Assembly: GCA_003614735.1 (NCBI GenBank)
Contig: KZ992672.1
Location: 1 to 22,090 of the forward strand
Direction of reading: 5' to 3'
DNA length: 22,090 bases
Origin: Thamnocephalis sphaerospora
Taxonomy: Eukaryota; Zoopagomycota; Zoopagomycetes; Zoopagales; Sigmoideomycetaceae
Shown here piece after piece: positions 10,298 to 22,090 of this stretch. The notes beneath the pieces are model-generated. The model saw nothing but the letters and a program-made list of their open reading frames with translations. It was not told where the DNA came from and made no database searches. Within the stretch, counting starts at the first letter, position 1, and each line of letters starts with the position of its first letter. The position numbers and the translations under genes are program-made.

Positions 10298-11844
10298 ATG
10301 GGTCAGGTATGTGGCCGTCACCGGCACGGGACGAGGTGTGGCGGATATCGAGCTGGACATGGGACGGACATGGCGACGCGAGCAAGCCGATGGATGGATG
10401 GATGGATGGATGGATGGATGGATGGATGGATGGATGGTATATACGGTCTAGAGATACGCGGATGGACAGACGGACGCGACAACGCGTAGATCTCGACGGA
10501 AACACGCATACACGCACCCGTCTGTCGACGCATCCATCCATCCATCCAGGCGTATGCGGGACGACGAGACGTGGCGGATGCCAGGTGGCGTAGTCGCGCA
10601 CTGTCGGCTACGGCTGTTACGCTGGTGCGGACTGAGCGTCCCGTAGTGCTCGTCGCTGAGGCAACGCTGCGCACACCGCCGTCTGCTTGAGCACGGGTGC
10701 TTACGGAATGCGAGTTTGAGAGGAATTCACGCCCAGTGACGGTCGGTTCTGCCGCGATTCCAGCCCATATGCGTGCTTGGTCGTGGCGCCTGTTGTGGAC
10801 GCACTCTGGGGCACCGTAGCGCGTTGCTTGAAAAGGAATCTCGCCACGATCGCACTAGCTAACCGACTGCTTTCTCTCTTGACATTGCCGTTCACTTTTG
10901 CGCATTCAACCGTCAACTACACCGTGCTGGACTTTGTGACGACAGCTGCACGAGTACCAGGTGATTGGCCGCCATCTCCCGACGGAGAGCGATCCGAGCC
11001 CGAAGCTCTATCGCATGCGCCTGTTCGCCCCGAACGAGGTCGTTGCCAAGAGCCGTTTCTGGTACTTCCTCAAGCGTTTCAACAAGGTCAAGAAGGCCAC
11101 CGGCGAGATCGTCGCGGTTAACGAGGTGTGCATCAGGCCTGGGATAGGCTGGCGGGTCATGGTGGCGGTCGGCGGACATTGCATCTGGACGTGGCGACCA
11201 TGGCAATATGGCCGGCAGCAGTAGTAGCAGTAATGGTAGCGTGGAATGCTGTAGCGCGCAAAAGACTGCGGTGTAGCGGACGCTATGCATTGGCTGCTGT
11301 GGTGTTATGATGGTCGCTGGTTCTGGATGCAAACGCTGTGGTGCCGCTACTTGTTTCCGAGCTAACGCATGGACGACGGTGTGCTCGTACTTTGCCTTAG
11401 ATCTTCGAGAAGCTGCCGGGTCAGATCAAGACCTACGGTATCTGGCTCCGCTACGACTCGCGCTCCGGCACCCACAACATGTACAAGGAGTACCGCGAGC
11501 TGAACCGCTGCGCTGCCGTCGAGGCTGCCTGTAAGTAGTAGCGGTGGTGATGCACGAACGTGGGGAAACAACAGCACAAACGCAACGCTGCGGGACAACG
11601 GGCGACCATGCTTACGCTTTGCCCGTCTACAGACAAGGATATGGCCGCCCGCCACCGCGCTCGCTTCCGGTCGATCCAGGTCATCCGCGTTGCCGAGGTT
11701 GCCGCCAAGGATGTCCGTCGCCCGTACATCAAGCAGGTGCTCCAGTCGAAGCTCAAGTTCCCGCTTACGCACCGTGTCTTCCGCGCCTCGAGCAAGCGCA
11801 ACAACACGCTCTTCCTTGCGAAGCGCCCGTCCACCATCAACTAA
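10298..11844 (+). CDS. RPL20: 60S ribosomal protein eL20 (RPL20/L18a), 4 exons, 176 aa
   Basis: Structural protein of the large cytosolic ribosomal subunit. Exons: 10298-10306, 10946-11125, 11401-11530, 11633-11844. The nine-base first exon (ATG GGT CAG, donor GTATGT) joins CTG CAC GAG to give [17 protein letters not shown], the expected N-terminus. This is why I place the start 639 nt upstream of exon 2; no ATG closer to exon 2 has a good phase-0 donor. Family motifs follow: [68 protein letters not shown], and the terminal KRPSTIN. Length is normal. Intron 1 holds the tetranucleotide arrays annotated separately; introns 2 and 3 are 275 and 102 nt. I looked for an intronic snoRNA and found none convincing. 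Confidence 0.95.
10389..10437 (+). repeat. (GATG)12 tetranucleotide array in RPL20 intron 1
   Basis: About 12 perfect GATG/GGAT units inside the first intron. A complementary CATC array lies about 93 bp downstream. Confidence 0.95.
10531..10547 (+). repeat. (CATC)4 array, inverse of the GATG array
   Basis: About four CATC units. In the RPL20 transcript these could pair with part of the upstream GATG array to form a hairpin within intron 1. Confidence 0.9.
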
Positions 11845-12158
11845 GCACCCGTGCGTACTGTTGCGGCCGTGTACGATGGTTGTTGCTGCTGCTGCGTAAC
11901 TGCGGTACGGTAATGGCTGTCGCGCGCAGGCGTCGCGGCTGCTGCTGTGCTCCTTGTCGATGTCGGCGCGAGAGCACGGTTGAAATTTTCACCATCTACG
12001 CGTCAGCCGTCGTGACGATGGTGCGAAATAAAATCGGCGTTTTCGTTGCCACTGAGCGAAAACGTGGGTTGTATGCCAAAGCAAAAGGAACCGAGCGCCA
12101 TCGGACTCGTGTGTTTATCAAAGATGCGCGCGCATGTCTACAGACTGTAGCAACTCGC
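11845..12158. other. convergent 3' region, RPL20 / CBP4-like gene
   Basis: 3' UTRs of two convergent genes. AATAAA (+) at 12027-12032 is a candidate RPL20 polyadenylation signal, 183 nt after its stop. I see no other feature. Confidence 0.5.
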
Positions 12159-12504
12159 TTACGTGGGCGGCTGTCGGCTATCCTTGGCCGCACCGTCTAC
12201 CGTCGTCAGCACTTCCCAGGCTGGCCGGTCCGAGGCAGCGTTCTTGGCTAGGTGGTCCATGAGAGCCTGCTTGCGGCGACGCTGCTCATCCTGCTGAGCC
12301 GACAGTCGCTCGCGCACTTCCTCCGGCAGCGACTACCGCCCAAAGCACCGCAGTGTGTGAGATGAATCCACGGTACGCGAGATGACGCGCACCCACGCCT
12401 ACCTTGATAAACGCCTCTTCGCTGGGCACAGTGTACCTGTGCAGCAAAACGCCCACGCCAATGATGGCACCCGACACGATCAACCCCTTGGTAAAGCGAT
12501 GCAT
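12159..12504 (-). CDS. CBP4: CBP4-like mitochondrial bc1 assembly factor (2 exons, 91 aa)
   Basis: CBP4 is a small inner-membrane protein that, with Cbp3/Cbp6, assists cytochrome b maturation and complex III assembly. Exons 12504-12403 and 12332-12159 join in phase 0 (donor GTAGGC, acceptor GTAG). The protein has a short N-terminus, one membrane segment (about residues 7-24, GLIVSGAIIGVGVLLHRY), then TVPSEEAFIKSLPEEVRERL, which parallels the 'TTPTEEEL...NPELR' region of CBP4. A charged, Gln/Arg-rich helix follows (AQQDEQRRRKQALMDHL). Size and topology fit the family, but similarity is short, so another small mitochondrial assembly protein is possible. An in-frame ATG upstream at about 12642 would give a long non-conserved extension and is not used. 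It is divergent from the 6-phosphogluconolactonase gene. Confidence 0.65.
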
Positions 12505-12775
12505 TATGCGCGCACTGTGGGCAGGCGGTGTAGATTGGTGGAAAGACGCGGTGCGGAGGAAGAAGGGACAGTAGGCGAGTAGCGTCAGACCACGCATGGC
12601 GCAGCCTTCTACATGATTGAAACGCAGCCTAGCTGACGTCATTTAAAGGTTAGCAACCGTTCTTCGCTGACCAGCCGCTTCCCTCTTCTCTCTGTTCGTC
12701 TCTCTTTACCCGCTGCTGCGCTCGCCAGATCACCGTACACTGTTCAGCCTCTGCCACTGACCAACTCACGCCATC
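12505..12775. promoter_or_regulatory. shared divergent promoter, CBP4-like / 6-phosphogluconolactonase
   Basis: 271 bp between the two ATGs. A CT-rich leader (about 12670-12715) precedes the 6-phosphogluconolactonase gene. No clear TATA box is seen. Confidence 0.4.
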
Positions 12776-13624
12776 ATGACAGACAGCAAGGAGACTGCGC
12801 CCGCTTTTGTTCCGCACGATAGCCCGCCGGCGCCCAAGATTTATCGCGAGACCGACCTTATCGAGCCACTGGCCGCCTACGTTGCCAAAGTCGCGCAAGA
12901 CGCCATCAGCCACCATGGACGCTTTACCGTGGCCATCTCGGGCGGCTCGTTGCCATCGCAGCTGCGTGGACTTTTGGCGCCAGGCATACGCGACACTATC
13001 GACTGGTCGCGCTGGCATGTATTTTTGGCTGACGAGCGCCTAGTGCCGCTGGATCATGAGGATTCCAACTATCGGCTGCTTCGCGAGCAGCTCATCTCCC
13101 ATATCCCAGACCTTGATTCGCGGACTTATCCGATCGAAGCATCGCTGGTGGACAATCCGGAGGAAGCAGCTGATGCCTACATTGAGACGATGCGACGGGT
13201 GTTTGCCGCCAAAGAGTCGGTCAAGTTTCCGGTCTTTGACCTGATCCTGCTGGGCATGGGTCCTGATGGTCATACCTGCTCGCTGTTCCCGGGCCATAAG
13301 CTACTGCAGAGGCGCAGCACCTGGGTGGCTTCGCTCACCGACTCGCCTAAACCGCCGCCACAACGCATTACGCTCACGCTACCGGTCATCAACCACGCGC
13401 ATCATGTGGCATTCGTGTGCGCTGGTGGCTCCAAGCGCGACGCGCTGCGTGCTATTCTTGGGCAAAAGACGCCCGAGGAACAGGAGGCAGTCAAGGATAA
13501 TCTGTTGCCAGCTGCACGTGTACAGCCGGCACACGGCTATCTCGTCTGGTTCCTCGATGAGGCGGCCGCTGCAGCGTTGGATGACTTGGAGCCCATCGTC
13601 ACGCCGACACAATACAAGCTTTAG
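12776..13624 (+). CDS. SOL3: 6-phosphogluconolactonase (282 aa, intronless)
   Basis: This enzyme hydrolyses 6-phosphogluconolactone to 6-phosphogluconate, the second step of the oxidative pentose phosphate pathway. The single open frame contains the family blocks in order: FTVAISGGSLPSQL (phosphate-binding), WHVFLADERLVPLDHEDSNY, FDLILLGMGPDGHTCSLFPGH (the GxGxDGHxxSLFPGH signature), ITLTLPVINHAHHVAFV, and a C-terminal helix with YLVWFLDEAAA. Length suits yeast Sol3/Sol4 and human PGLS. The ATG is the first in frame after the pyrimidine-rich leader. The protein ends in -YKL, which is only loosely like a peroxisomal PTS1. Which of yeast SOL1-4 is the closest counterpart cannot be told by eye. 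Confidence 0.95.
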   Translation: MTDSKETAPAFVPHDSPPAPKIYRETDLIEPLAAYVAKVAQDAISHHGRFTVAISGGSLPSQLRGLLAPGIRDTIDWSRWHVFLADERLVPLDHEDSNYRLLREQLISHIPDLDSRTYPIEASLVDNPEEAADAYIETMRRVFAAKESVKFPVFDLILLGMGPDGHTCSLFPGHKLLQRRSTWVASLTDSPKPPPQRITLTLPVINHAHHVAFVCAGGSKRDALRAILGQKTPEEQEAVKDNLLPAARVQPAHGYLVWFLDEAAAAALDDLEPIVTPTQYKL

Positions 13625-13701
13625 TCGTCTGCTTTGGCAGCCACGACAAAACAGGCGCGGGTACTGCAATAAGCACGATAATAATGACACGTGTTGCCAA
13701 C

Positions 13702-13742
13702 ACAGCAGCAGCGACAGCAGCAGCAGCAGCAGTAGCAGCAGT
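13702..13742. repeat. interrupted (CAG)n run in 3' spacer
   Basis: CAG-rich triplet run with GCGA and AGT interruptions, between the 6-phosphogluconolactonase stop and the TFB1M-type gene. It is not in a supported reading frame. Confidence 0.85.
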
Positions 13743-13858
13743 GGCTTGGGTAGCTGGGGGGAAGGCAGTGTGTGGGTGTGTGAGCTGTGAGCGTAAACAT
13801 GTGCCATCCAGCGCGTGCCTGTACTCACCTGTTGGTGGCACGGATGTCTTGGGTGTAT

Positions 13859-15353
13859 TTAGCGCGGCACTTTGATGCCTTCCGCGTAGCAAAGCTCCGT
13901 CAGCTGGCAGAATGCCTCCGTGGCCAACTCGGCTGGTCGCGTGTTGCCGCTGGGTACACCAGCATCTTGCAGTAGCACGTCGGCGCGATCTGGGTTGTCC
14001 TTGATGACATGGCTTTTGAGACATGCGTGTAAGGCGTCCGCCATAGTATTTTGTGCTACGCTAGACCACTTACCGCAGAATGTGACGCATGGACTTGCGT
14101 CGCTTGGTAAACACGTGCCGCACCAGGTCTTCGTGGTAGATATAGGGGGCTAGAAGAGGCCAATGTAAGCTGACTGCGCGCATCAATGTGGACGCTTCCA
14201 TGACTTGCCGTGCTCGAGCATTGGCTTGGTCCTAGGCAGTAGCTGCACCACACTGGCTGCCACCTGCAATAGCGGCATGAGCGATTAGCACTGCCAAGCG
14301 AGCAATGGACAGGTGTCGCCTACCTTTGGCATTGGCACAAATACGGTGGGCGGCACCTCATATGTGATCTGTGTGTGGCATATCGTCTGCGCCATTACGG
14401 AAAGACGGCTGCGTTCGCGGGTGTCTGGCGGAGCAACAATGCGCTAGACTGCACGTTAGCCACGGTTCGCACAGGTCATGACTGCGCTTGGCTAGATGGA
14501 CCTACTTCGGCTACTTCTTTTTGGAACATGAGCGTCATGCTCCATTGCGCTGCGTCTTCTTGCTCCAGCGTCGTTAACGCTGCTGCGCTCGATCTCAGCC
14601 CAAACAAGCCACGTTTTGCTTCGGCGGCATGCAGCCATGAAACCAGCAATGGGCTGGCAATATTAAAGGGCAGATTGCCTAGTAGATGCACACCGCTACA
14701 CTGGTCTTTGTACGCAGTATGGATGAGCGCCACGCTGGTGTCGTCCGTCATCTCGTTCACAGCTTACCGCGCTCCTCCTGGCTGGCAAATGCTTTGGCTA
14801 GCACGGTCTCATGCTCGGTTTTGAGCACATCACCGTGGATGATGTGCACACGGCCAGGCGTGCACGCATCGGCCAATTGCTGTTCCGTTCGTGTGCGCCA
14901 GCATAAGCACGCGAGGCGACATACACAGATGCCAGCCACATTACTTGCCATTAGCGTTGGAAGAAACCGATCGTCCTTTTCAATCATCACCAGCCGCTCT
15001 GCGCCTGCATCCAGAATCGACCGAGTCAACAGTCCAGGTCCTGCGAGTACATGTGTTGTTGGCGTCTGCTAAAACACCCCGCTGCCATGCTGCCTGCACT
15101 CTACCTGGGCCAACCTCCACCACCAGCGCCTTCTCCAGCGGTAGCTTTGCACTGCGAAGAATCTTGTCTGCCAATGCGGAATCATTAGCGTCGCTACGAC
15201 GCGTCAGCCTCTTGCCTACGCACCTGTGACATTCTTGTCTAGAATAAAGTTTTGACTAAGCTCTGACTTTGCATTCAGGCCGTAGATGCGCACCAGGTCG
15301 CGAACAGCCGGTAGCCGCGGCAGTGCCGCACGCACCAGACTGGCTGGTGACAT
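13859..15353 (-). CDS. TFB1M: mitochondrial rRNA dimethyladenosine transferase, TFB1M/mtTFB type (356 aa)
   Basis: The family (KsgA/Dim1 fold) dimethylates two adenines in the 3' hairpin of small-subunit rRNA; TFB1M is the mitochondrial form. Exons: 15353-15224, 15167-15105, 15040-14768, 14705-14506, 14443-14324, 14263-14209, 14149-14074, 14012-13859. Motifs: LPRLPAVRDLVRIYGL (as in TFB1M 'LPPLPTIREIIKLL'), SELSQNFILD, NVTDKIL, VEVGPGPGLLTRSIL, VMIEKDDRFLPTL, HIIHGDVL, LLGNLPFNIASPLL, TLMFQKEVAER, RLSVMAQ, VFVPMPKVAASVV, FTKRRKSMRHIL. An in-frame ATG at 15401 would add 16 residues and may matter for mitochondrial import. Within exon 3 a 45-nt in-frame segment (14924-14880) with a strong GTATGT donor may also be an intron. 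The sixth intron is GC-AG. The TFB1M-like N-terminus argues against the cytosolic Dim1 paralogue. Confidence 0.9.
14150..14208 (-). other. GC-AG intron in the TFB1M-type gene
   Basis: The exon end CTC GAG CAC G is followed by GCAAGT, and the intron ends TTCTAG before CC CCC TAT. This is the only join that gives the continuous frame EHAPYIYHEDLVRHVF. GCAAGT is the standard strong GC donor. Confidence 0.75.
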
Positions 15354-15602
15354 GGCACACGGTGGTGGATAGGCAAGCAACGTCAGGGTGGGCGTGATCA
15401 TCTATCGCAGCAGTTTTCATTTTTCTTTTGATCAGCTGAGTTGTACCTTACAGACCCATCAGCCTGCAGGGCAGACGAGGCTCCCAGGCCACCACCACCA
15501 CCACCGCACCTCTTTGCCCACCCGTTTATACTCGCTGCTGCCCCGCTGTCGCTTTCTTGTGACGCTTGTTGCCCACTGAAGTAACGTTTGTTTACGAGCA
15601 GT
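15354..15602. promoter_or_regulatory. shared divergent promoter, TFB1M-type / ADE5,7
   Basis: 249 bp between the start codons, with a (CCA)n run at about 15489-15506. No TATA box or known purine-control motif is recognised. Confidence 0.4.
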
Positions 15603-18909
<3,307 letters not shown>

Positions 18910-19273
18910 TAGCACTATTGCCTTGCATAGTGGAATAAACACTGTGATGTTTGTCGGTGACTTGGCTGCAGAAGATAGTCTGTTTGCTTGATGTGTTGAT
19001 GGACTGTCGAGTGCCTTGTAAACACCCGATTGCTGTGCAAAGCACTTGAACGACGCGCAACTGTGGCATGCAGTAGTCGGCGCACCTGTGATTTGCGCAC
19101 GTCTACTTTATTAGCTTCCTCTCAGACCTAACGACGCGAACAGTGAGGTATCCACCGTTTACGCCAATAAATATGCTTTTACATCTCAGTCAACGGCTCA
19201 CAATACATCTTTACTATGTAGCTTTGCGCATAGTAGCAAGAGTAGCTGAGGCGTGGGTATGCACTGGGAGCGA
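18910..19273. other. convergent 3' region, ADE5,7 / oxygenase
   Basis: Spacer and 3' UTRs of two convergent genes. Besides the ADE5,7 signal there is AATAAA on the minus strand at 19107-19112 (a possible oxygenase 3' signal) and another on the plus strand at 19166-19171. No gene is seen. Confidence 0.45.
18934..18939 (+). terminator. AATAAA polyadenylation signal of ADE5,7
   Basis: AATAAA 25 nt after the ADE5,7 stop, nearly the same spacing as at TPI1. Confidence 0.55.
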
Positions 19274-20522
19274 CTATGCCTGCCGCGGCCCAAGGTATGG
19301 CTCAAGATGAGCAAACATATAATCATAGTATGTCTTTGATGCGTACTTTTCCATGCTTGTATCCGCTGCAGCAAGCTCTGGAGGCGGTGCGATTGAAGCA
19401 TCAAGTGGCGGCTCAATAAACGCTGCCACTGAAATTCGCGGCTCCTTGGAAAGATGAACCACGCGATGTACCGTTGCAGCATACCGGCCACCGGTCCACA
19501 GCTGAGATCGATGAAATCACGTGTGAGAAAATACGCTACGTTATCAACGCAATGTCGCTACGCTCACGCTCAGCATACTGCCAATGTTGACGACAAATGC
19601 TCCAGAAAGTGGCTGCACGCGATGCCACTTGCCATCATGGCCTCGAATTTCAAGTGATGCTGAGCTGGAGTCCTACGCGCAGGCAGTGTTAGGCGACCAT
19701 CTACGTGGCTATATTGCGATGCGCACCTGATCAAGAAAGGTGATACAGCTGTATTACGCGACGAAAAGACAGGTAAGCATGATGGATGGGTGAGCGTCAC
19801 AACGGCACTTGCCCAATGTCTGCATGCTCCACCAAACTGACGTTGCCTTTCTCAACTTCGGCCTTTGCAAGCGCTCGATAGTAGTTGAACTGTAAGCTTA
19901 GCGTTGGGTGCTGCATCCACTTTTGAGACGTAGCGCTGACACCAAGGGCAGTTGCAATGGCGCCGAATAGGTGGCCGTTTAGTCGCAGTAAATGCTGCCT
20001 ATATGCTTCTGTCGCTGTGCGAAACGCATCACTTGGCCATGAGTCCTGATCGCCAAGCAAGTCACGGGTAGTCGGCAGCCTAGCGATTGGCGAATCAGGA
20101 TCCATGTCGGGTGCCAGCCCATTATGACAGTGGTTCACAGGCGGATAAAAGCCCAGTCTCTCACTATGCCGCGTCGGATCGTCGCCAAGAACGTCGCTAG
20201 CACCCTTGTAGCCGCGAAATCCGCCAGCCACCTTGTATCTGTATTTTTCTTCCTGAGAGAGCTGGAAGAACTGACGCCCAAAGTCGCGCACTTCATCGCA
20301 AAGCTTCTGCGGCACACCGTGGTTGATGAGATAAAAGAAGCTAAATGGCATAGAGTACACATGATTATTGCCGCATCGGAATCACCGTCAAGCACTGTTG
20401 GCTTACCCAGCGTCGCTGCACGCGCTGTCAAGCGCATGCACCACCGCTTCTCGCTGCTCTGGGCTAGAGTCAGGATCCAGGTAAACTCCAATATCAATGA
20501 TGGGCAAAGGGCCGACGGTCAT
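19274..20522 (-). CDS. 2-oxoglutarate/Fe(II)-dependent oxygenase, isopenicillin-N-synthase-like (332 aa)
   Basis: Non-haem iron oxygenase of the plant/fungal IPNS-like family; the substrate cannot be told from sequence. Exons: 20522-20407, 20340-19813, 19748-19727, 19672-19568, 19501-19274, in consistent phases. N-terminal DIOX_N domain: GPLPIIDIGVYLD, then GFFYLINHGVPQKL and FFQLSQEEKYRYK, then FRGYKGASDVLGDDPTR. The catalytic jelly-roll has LSLQFNYY, the iron ligands H211 and D213 (EHADIG), DGKWHRVQPLSGAFVVNIG, LWTGGRYAATVHRV (third ligand H269), and R279-I-S281 for 2-oxoglutarate. All key residues are present, so it should be active. Exon 3 is only 22 nt, and intron 2 is GC-AG. Neighbours give no pathway hint. 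The ATG at 20522 precedes the conserved PIIDI motif. Confidence 0.92.
19749..19812 (-). other. GC-AG intron in the oxygenase gene
   Basis: GAC ATT GG is followed by GCAAGT and the intron ends ATACAG before C TGT ATC. This gives HADIGCITFLDQ, as expected after the HxD motif. The overlapping GT two codons on (GTGCCG) is in the wrong phase. Confidence 0.75.
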
Positions 20523-21072
20523 GTTGGTTAGTTGGCGGTGTTTCGGAGACAGAATGTGCATGCGTGCGCGTGAGCAGTACTAAAAGTGGAACACTTTGGC
20601 GACAAGCGCAGCGCATCGATGTTTGCTATCACCTTACCTATGGATTCGAGCGTAAACACGTCAGCAGTGCTGACGTGGCTGTACTACGAATTACAACAGC
20701 GATAGACGGGCTGCCCACCAATATTTGCCGTCCATACGCTGTTGCGAGTCTGCGCCAAGGAGTCGGCACTAGCGATTGCTGGGCGTGAGTGGCTTTGGTT
20801 GGGTTGCGGGCAGGACTGCTAGGCAGGAAGTGGCGCACGAAAGCGCGGCGAAAAAGTGAGCAAAGACACGAAAAGATTGTTTGCTTTATGCTGCCTGCCT
20901 GTTACGGCGAGGTGTAAATGGCTACGCTGCTACGCGCGTATCGGTGACTGTGGAATTTATTGCTCAATGGCACTTTAATACTGGCAATAGCAGAAATCCA
21001 GCCTGCAATTCTATATGACCGTGTAGCCTGCCTCTATATCAAGTATGCAAGCATGATGCATCGACGAAAGTA
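20523..21072 (-). promoter_or_regulatory. oxygenase upstream region
   Basis: 550 bp between the oxygenase start and the end of the next minus-strand gene. No gene is supported. The region holds the 21-bp palindrome annotated separately and becomes more AT-rich toward 21060. Confidence 0.4.
20657..20677. promoter_or_regulatory. 21-bp palindrome with paired bZIP-like half-sites
   Basis: Arms CACGTCAGCA and TGCTGACGTG are perfect inverted copies around a single G. TGACGTG/CACGTCA resembles CRE/ATF-type bZIP sites and TGCTGAC resembles Maf-type half-sites. It is 135-155 bp upstream of the oxygenase ATG, a plausible operator position. Binding is inferred only. Confidence 0.45.
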
Positions 21073-21717
21073 TTAGGCTTTGGCCACCTTGGGGCCTGGT
21101 GCGAGCGGGAGACTCTTGCCGTCCCAGGGCATAATTTTTTCCAGCGCAAAACTGCTTCGGTCTGGCATCACCTTGATAAACATGGTTGTGTAGTCGCCTG
21201 CTTTCCTGGCCCTAACTGCCGTAGTCTCACGCGCTGTTGCTATTACGTAGTGCTGAAGTCCTTTGTTGCTACTTGTGAACTCGGTTAAAACGTTGGTGTC
21301 TGGGTAACTTTTGAAAGGAAGGTCTCTGATTGCAACGTTACCAATCTTGTCTGAATCGGCAATCCAGTTGACTTCCAGCTTGCGCACAGCTTTTTTGTCA
21401 GCGTCGAGAAAATCAATCCCGGCGGTGCGTCCTTTATCATCCTTGCGGTAAACGGGCTGCGTACCCTCCGGCTGATAGAATGCAAAGTACGGGACAGTTT
21501 GGACGTGATAGTTGCTACGCTCATTCAAGAACGCTTTGATATTGGACAAAGAAGTGGCGGTTTGCCTCAGTCCAATCATTCCAGTAGTACGCATCATCAC
21601 CGGCGTTAGCTGTGAGGCTTTGATGGGTGGCACCGACAAGGCACCGGCAAGCGATCCAGTTAGGGAAAGACCCGCAAAAATCGTAAGCGCTGTATGGAAT
21701 AGCGAAGCAGGATGCAT
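21073..21717 (-). CDS. small secreted cysteine-free protein, function unknown (214 aa)
   Basis: Single open frame starting MHPASLFHTALTIFAGLSL, a typical signal peptide with likely cleavage after SLAGA (about residue 26). The mature part of about 188 residues has no cysteine I can find, no further membrane segment and no GPI-like tail. It is mixed in charge, with blocks such as YHVQTVPYFAFYQPEGTQP, FLDADKKAVRKLEVNWIAD and YTTMFIKVMPDRSSFALEK, suggesting a compact beta-rich fold rather than disorder. I recognise no family. Base use looks more AT-rich than the neighbouring housekeeping genes. It has its own TATA-like element. The frame is open far upstream, but the signal peptide and TATA position support the ATG at 21717. 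A secreted or wall-associated role is inferred. Confidence 0.75.
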   Translation of the reverse strand: MHPASLFHTALTIFAGLSLTGSLAGALSVPPIKASQLTPVMMRTTGMIGLRQTATSLSNIKAFLNERSNYHVQTVPYFAFYQPEGTQPVYRKDDKGRTAGIDFLDADKKAVRKLEVNWIADSDKIGNVAIRDLPFKSYPDTNVLTEFTSSNKGLQHYVIATARETTAVRARKAGDYTTMFIKVMPDRSSFALEKIMPWDGKSLPLAPGPKVAKA

Positions 21718-21849
21718 GTTGTCTATTGTAGTGTCGTGCAGTTGCAGTAATGTAAAGGCGAAGTGGTTGGTGATGCAAGTGGGCGTAGCAGAGGAGTTGG
21801 ATATGGGATGGTATGTAGAGTAGATGACACTGTGGCGAACGTGGCATGA

Positions 21850-21857
21850 TTTATATA
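21850..21857 (-). promoter_or_regulatory. TATA box of the secreted-protein gene
   Basis: TATATAAA on the minus strand, about 133 nt upstream of the ATG. This is the clearest TATA element in the window and suggests a regulated rather than housekeeping promoter. Confidence 0.6.
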
Positions 21858-22090
21858 GCAGGCCAAATACTCGCGCGCACCTGCTAGATGTTACAGCCGT
21901 GCCAGCACCGGCGTCATTGATTGCACCGTGGTCACGCCCTATCAACGCGGAGACGACCTGTATGTGGTGGCACGGCAAGCGTAGAGTTGGCGTGAACCTC
22001 TGGTACAATACGAGACACCCCGACATTATCCCGCCCCATGTTTCAACACCGCGCGTAACGGGCGCCACCAGGAACACCATCTGCGGTTTA
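21858..22090 (-). promoter_or_regulatory. distal upstream region of the secreted-protein gene
   Basis: Sequence to the window edge; no gene, repeat or RNA structure recognised. Confidence 0.3.

Noticed and set aside
10318-10674. Frames encoding Pro-Ser-Ile-His repeats
   Set aside because: Translation of the GATG array inside the RPL20 intron; not protein coding.
14880-14924. Extra 45-nt intron in the TFB1M-type exon 3
   Set aside because: The GTATGT donor and CAG acceptor are good, but the segment is in frame without a stop, so sequence alone cannot decide; left as exon.
20639-20652. tRNA B-box-like sequence on the minus strand (GCTCGAATCC)
   Set aside because: The flanks do not form a T-arm, and no A box or acceptor stem is found upstream.

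Overview
The window reads as a compact fungal nuclear genome segment, most likely from a basidiomycete yeast-like fungus. Eleven genes on both strands are separated by short gaps. Most are split by introns of about 50-125 nt that end in YAG and often carry a CTAAC/CTGAC-like branch site. Several genes open with a tiny first coding exon. All exon models were built by hand from reading frame, splice-site consensus and remembered family motifs; no search was run.

Layout from left to right: a TBC-domain Rab-GAP-like gene (+, 7 exons); intronless triosephosphate isomerase (+); an expanded Jupiter/HN1-type repeat protein (-, 5 exons); about 2.1 kb with no gene I can support, rich in dinucleotide repeats; a small glycine/serine-rich gene of unknown function (-); a METTL6/Trm140-type tRNA m3C methyltransferase (-), divergent from ribosomal protein eL20/RPL20 (+); a CBP4-like mitochondrial assembly factor (-), divergent from intronless 6-phosphogluconolactonase (+); a mitochondrial TFB1M-type rRNA dimethyladenosine transferase (-), divergent from the bifunctional purine gene ADE5,7 (+, 14 exons); a 2-oxoglutarate/Fe(II) oxygenase of the isopenicillin-N-synthase-like type (-); and a small cysteine-free secreted protein (-).

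The genes are mainly housekeeping (glycolysis, pentose phosphate, purine synthesis, translation, mitochondrial biogenesis) and do not form a pathway cluster. Three divergent pairs share promoters of roughly 240-270 bp.

The most unusual points are: an intron in the TBC gene whose donor (GTATCCTTTT) and branch-like site (CCTTGAC) match the minor, U12-type spliceosome consensus; a 12-unit expansion of the HN1/Jupiter motif; two GC-AG introns; and an RPL20 first intron carrying oppositely oriented tetranucleotide arrays.
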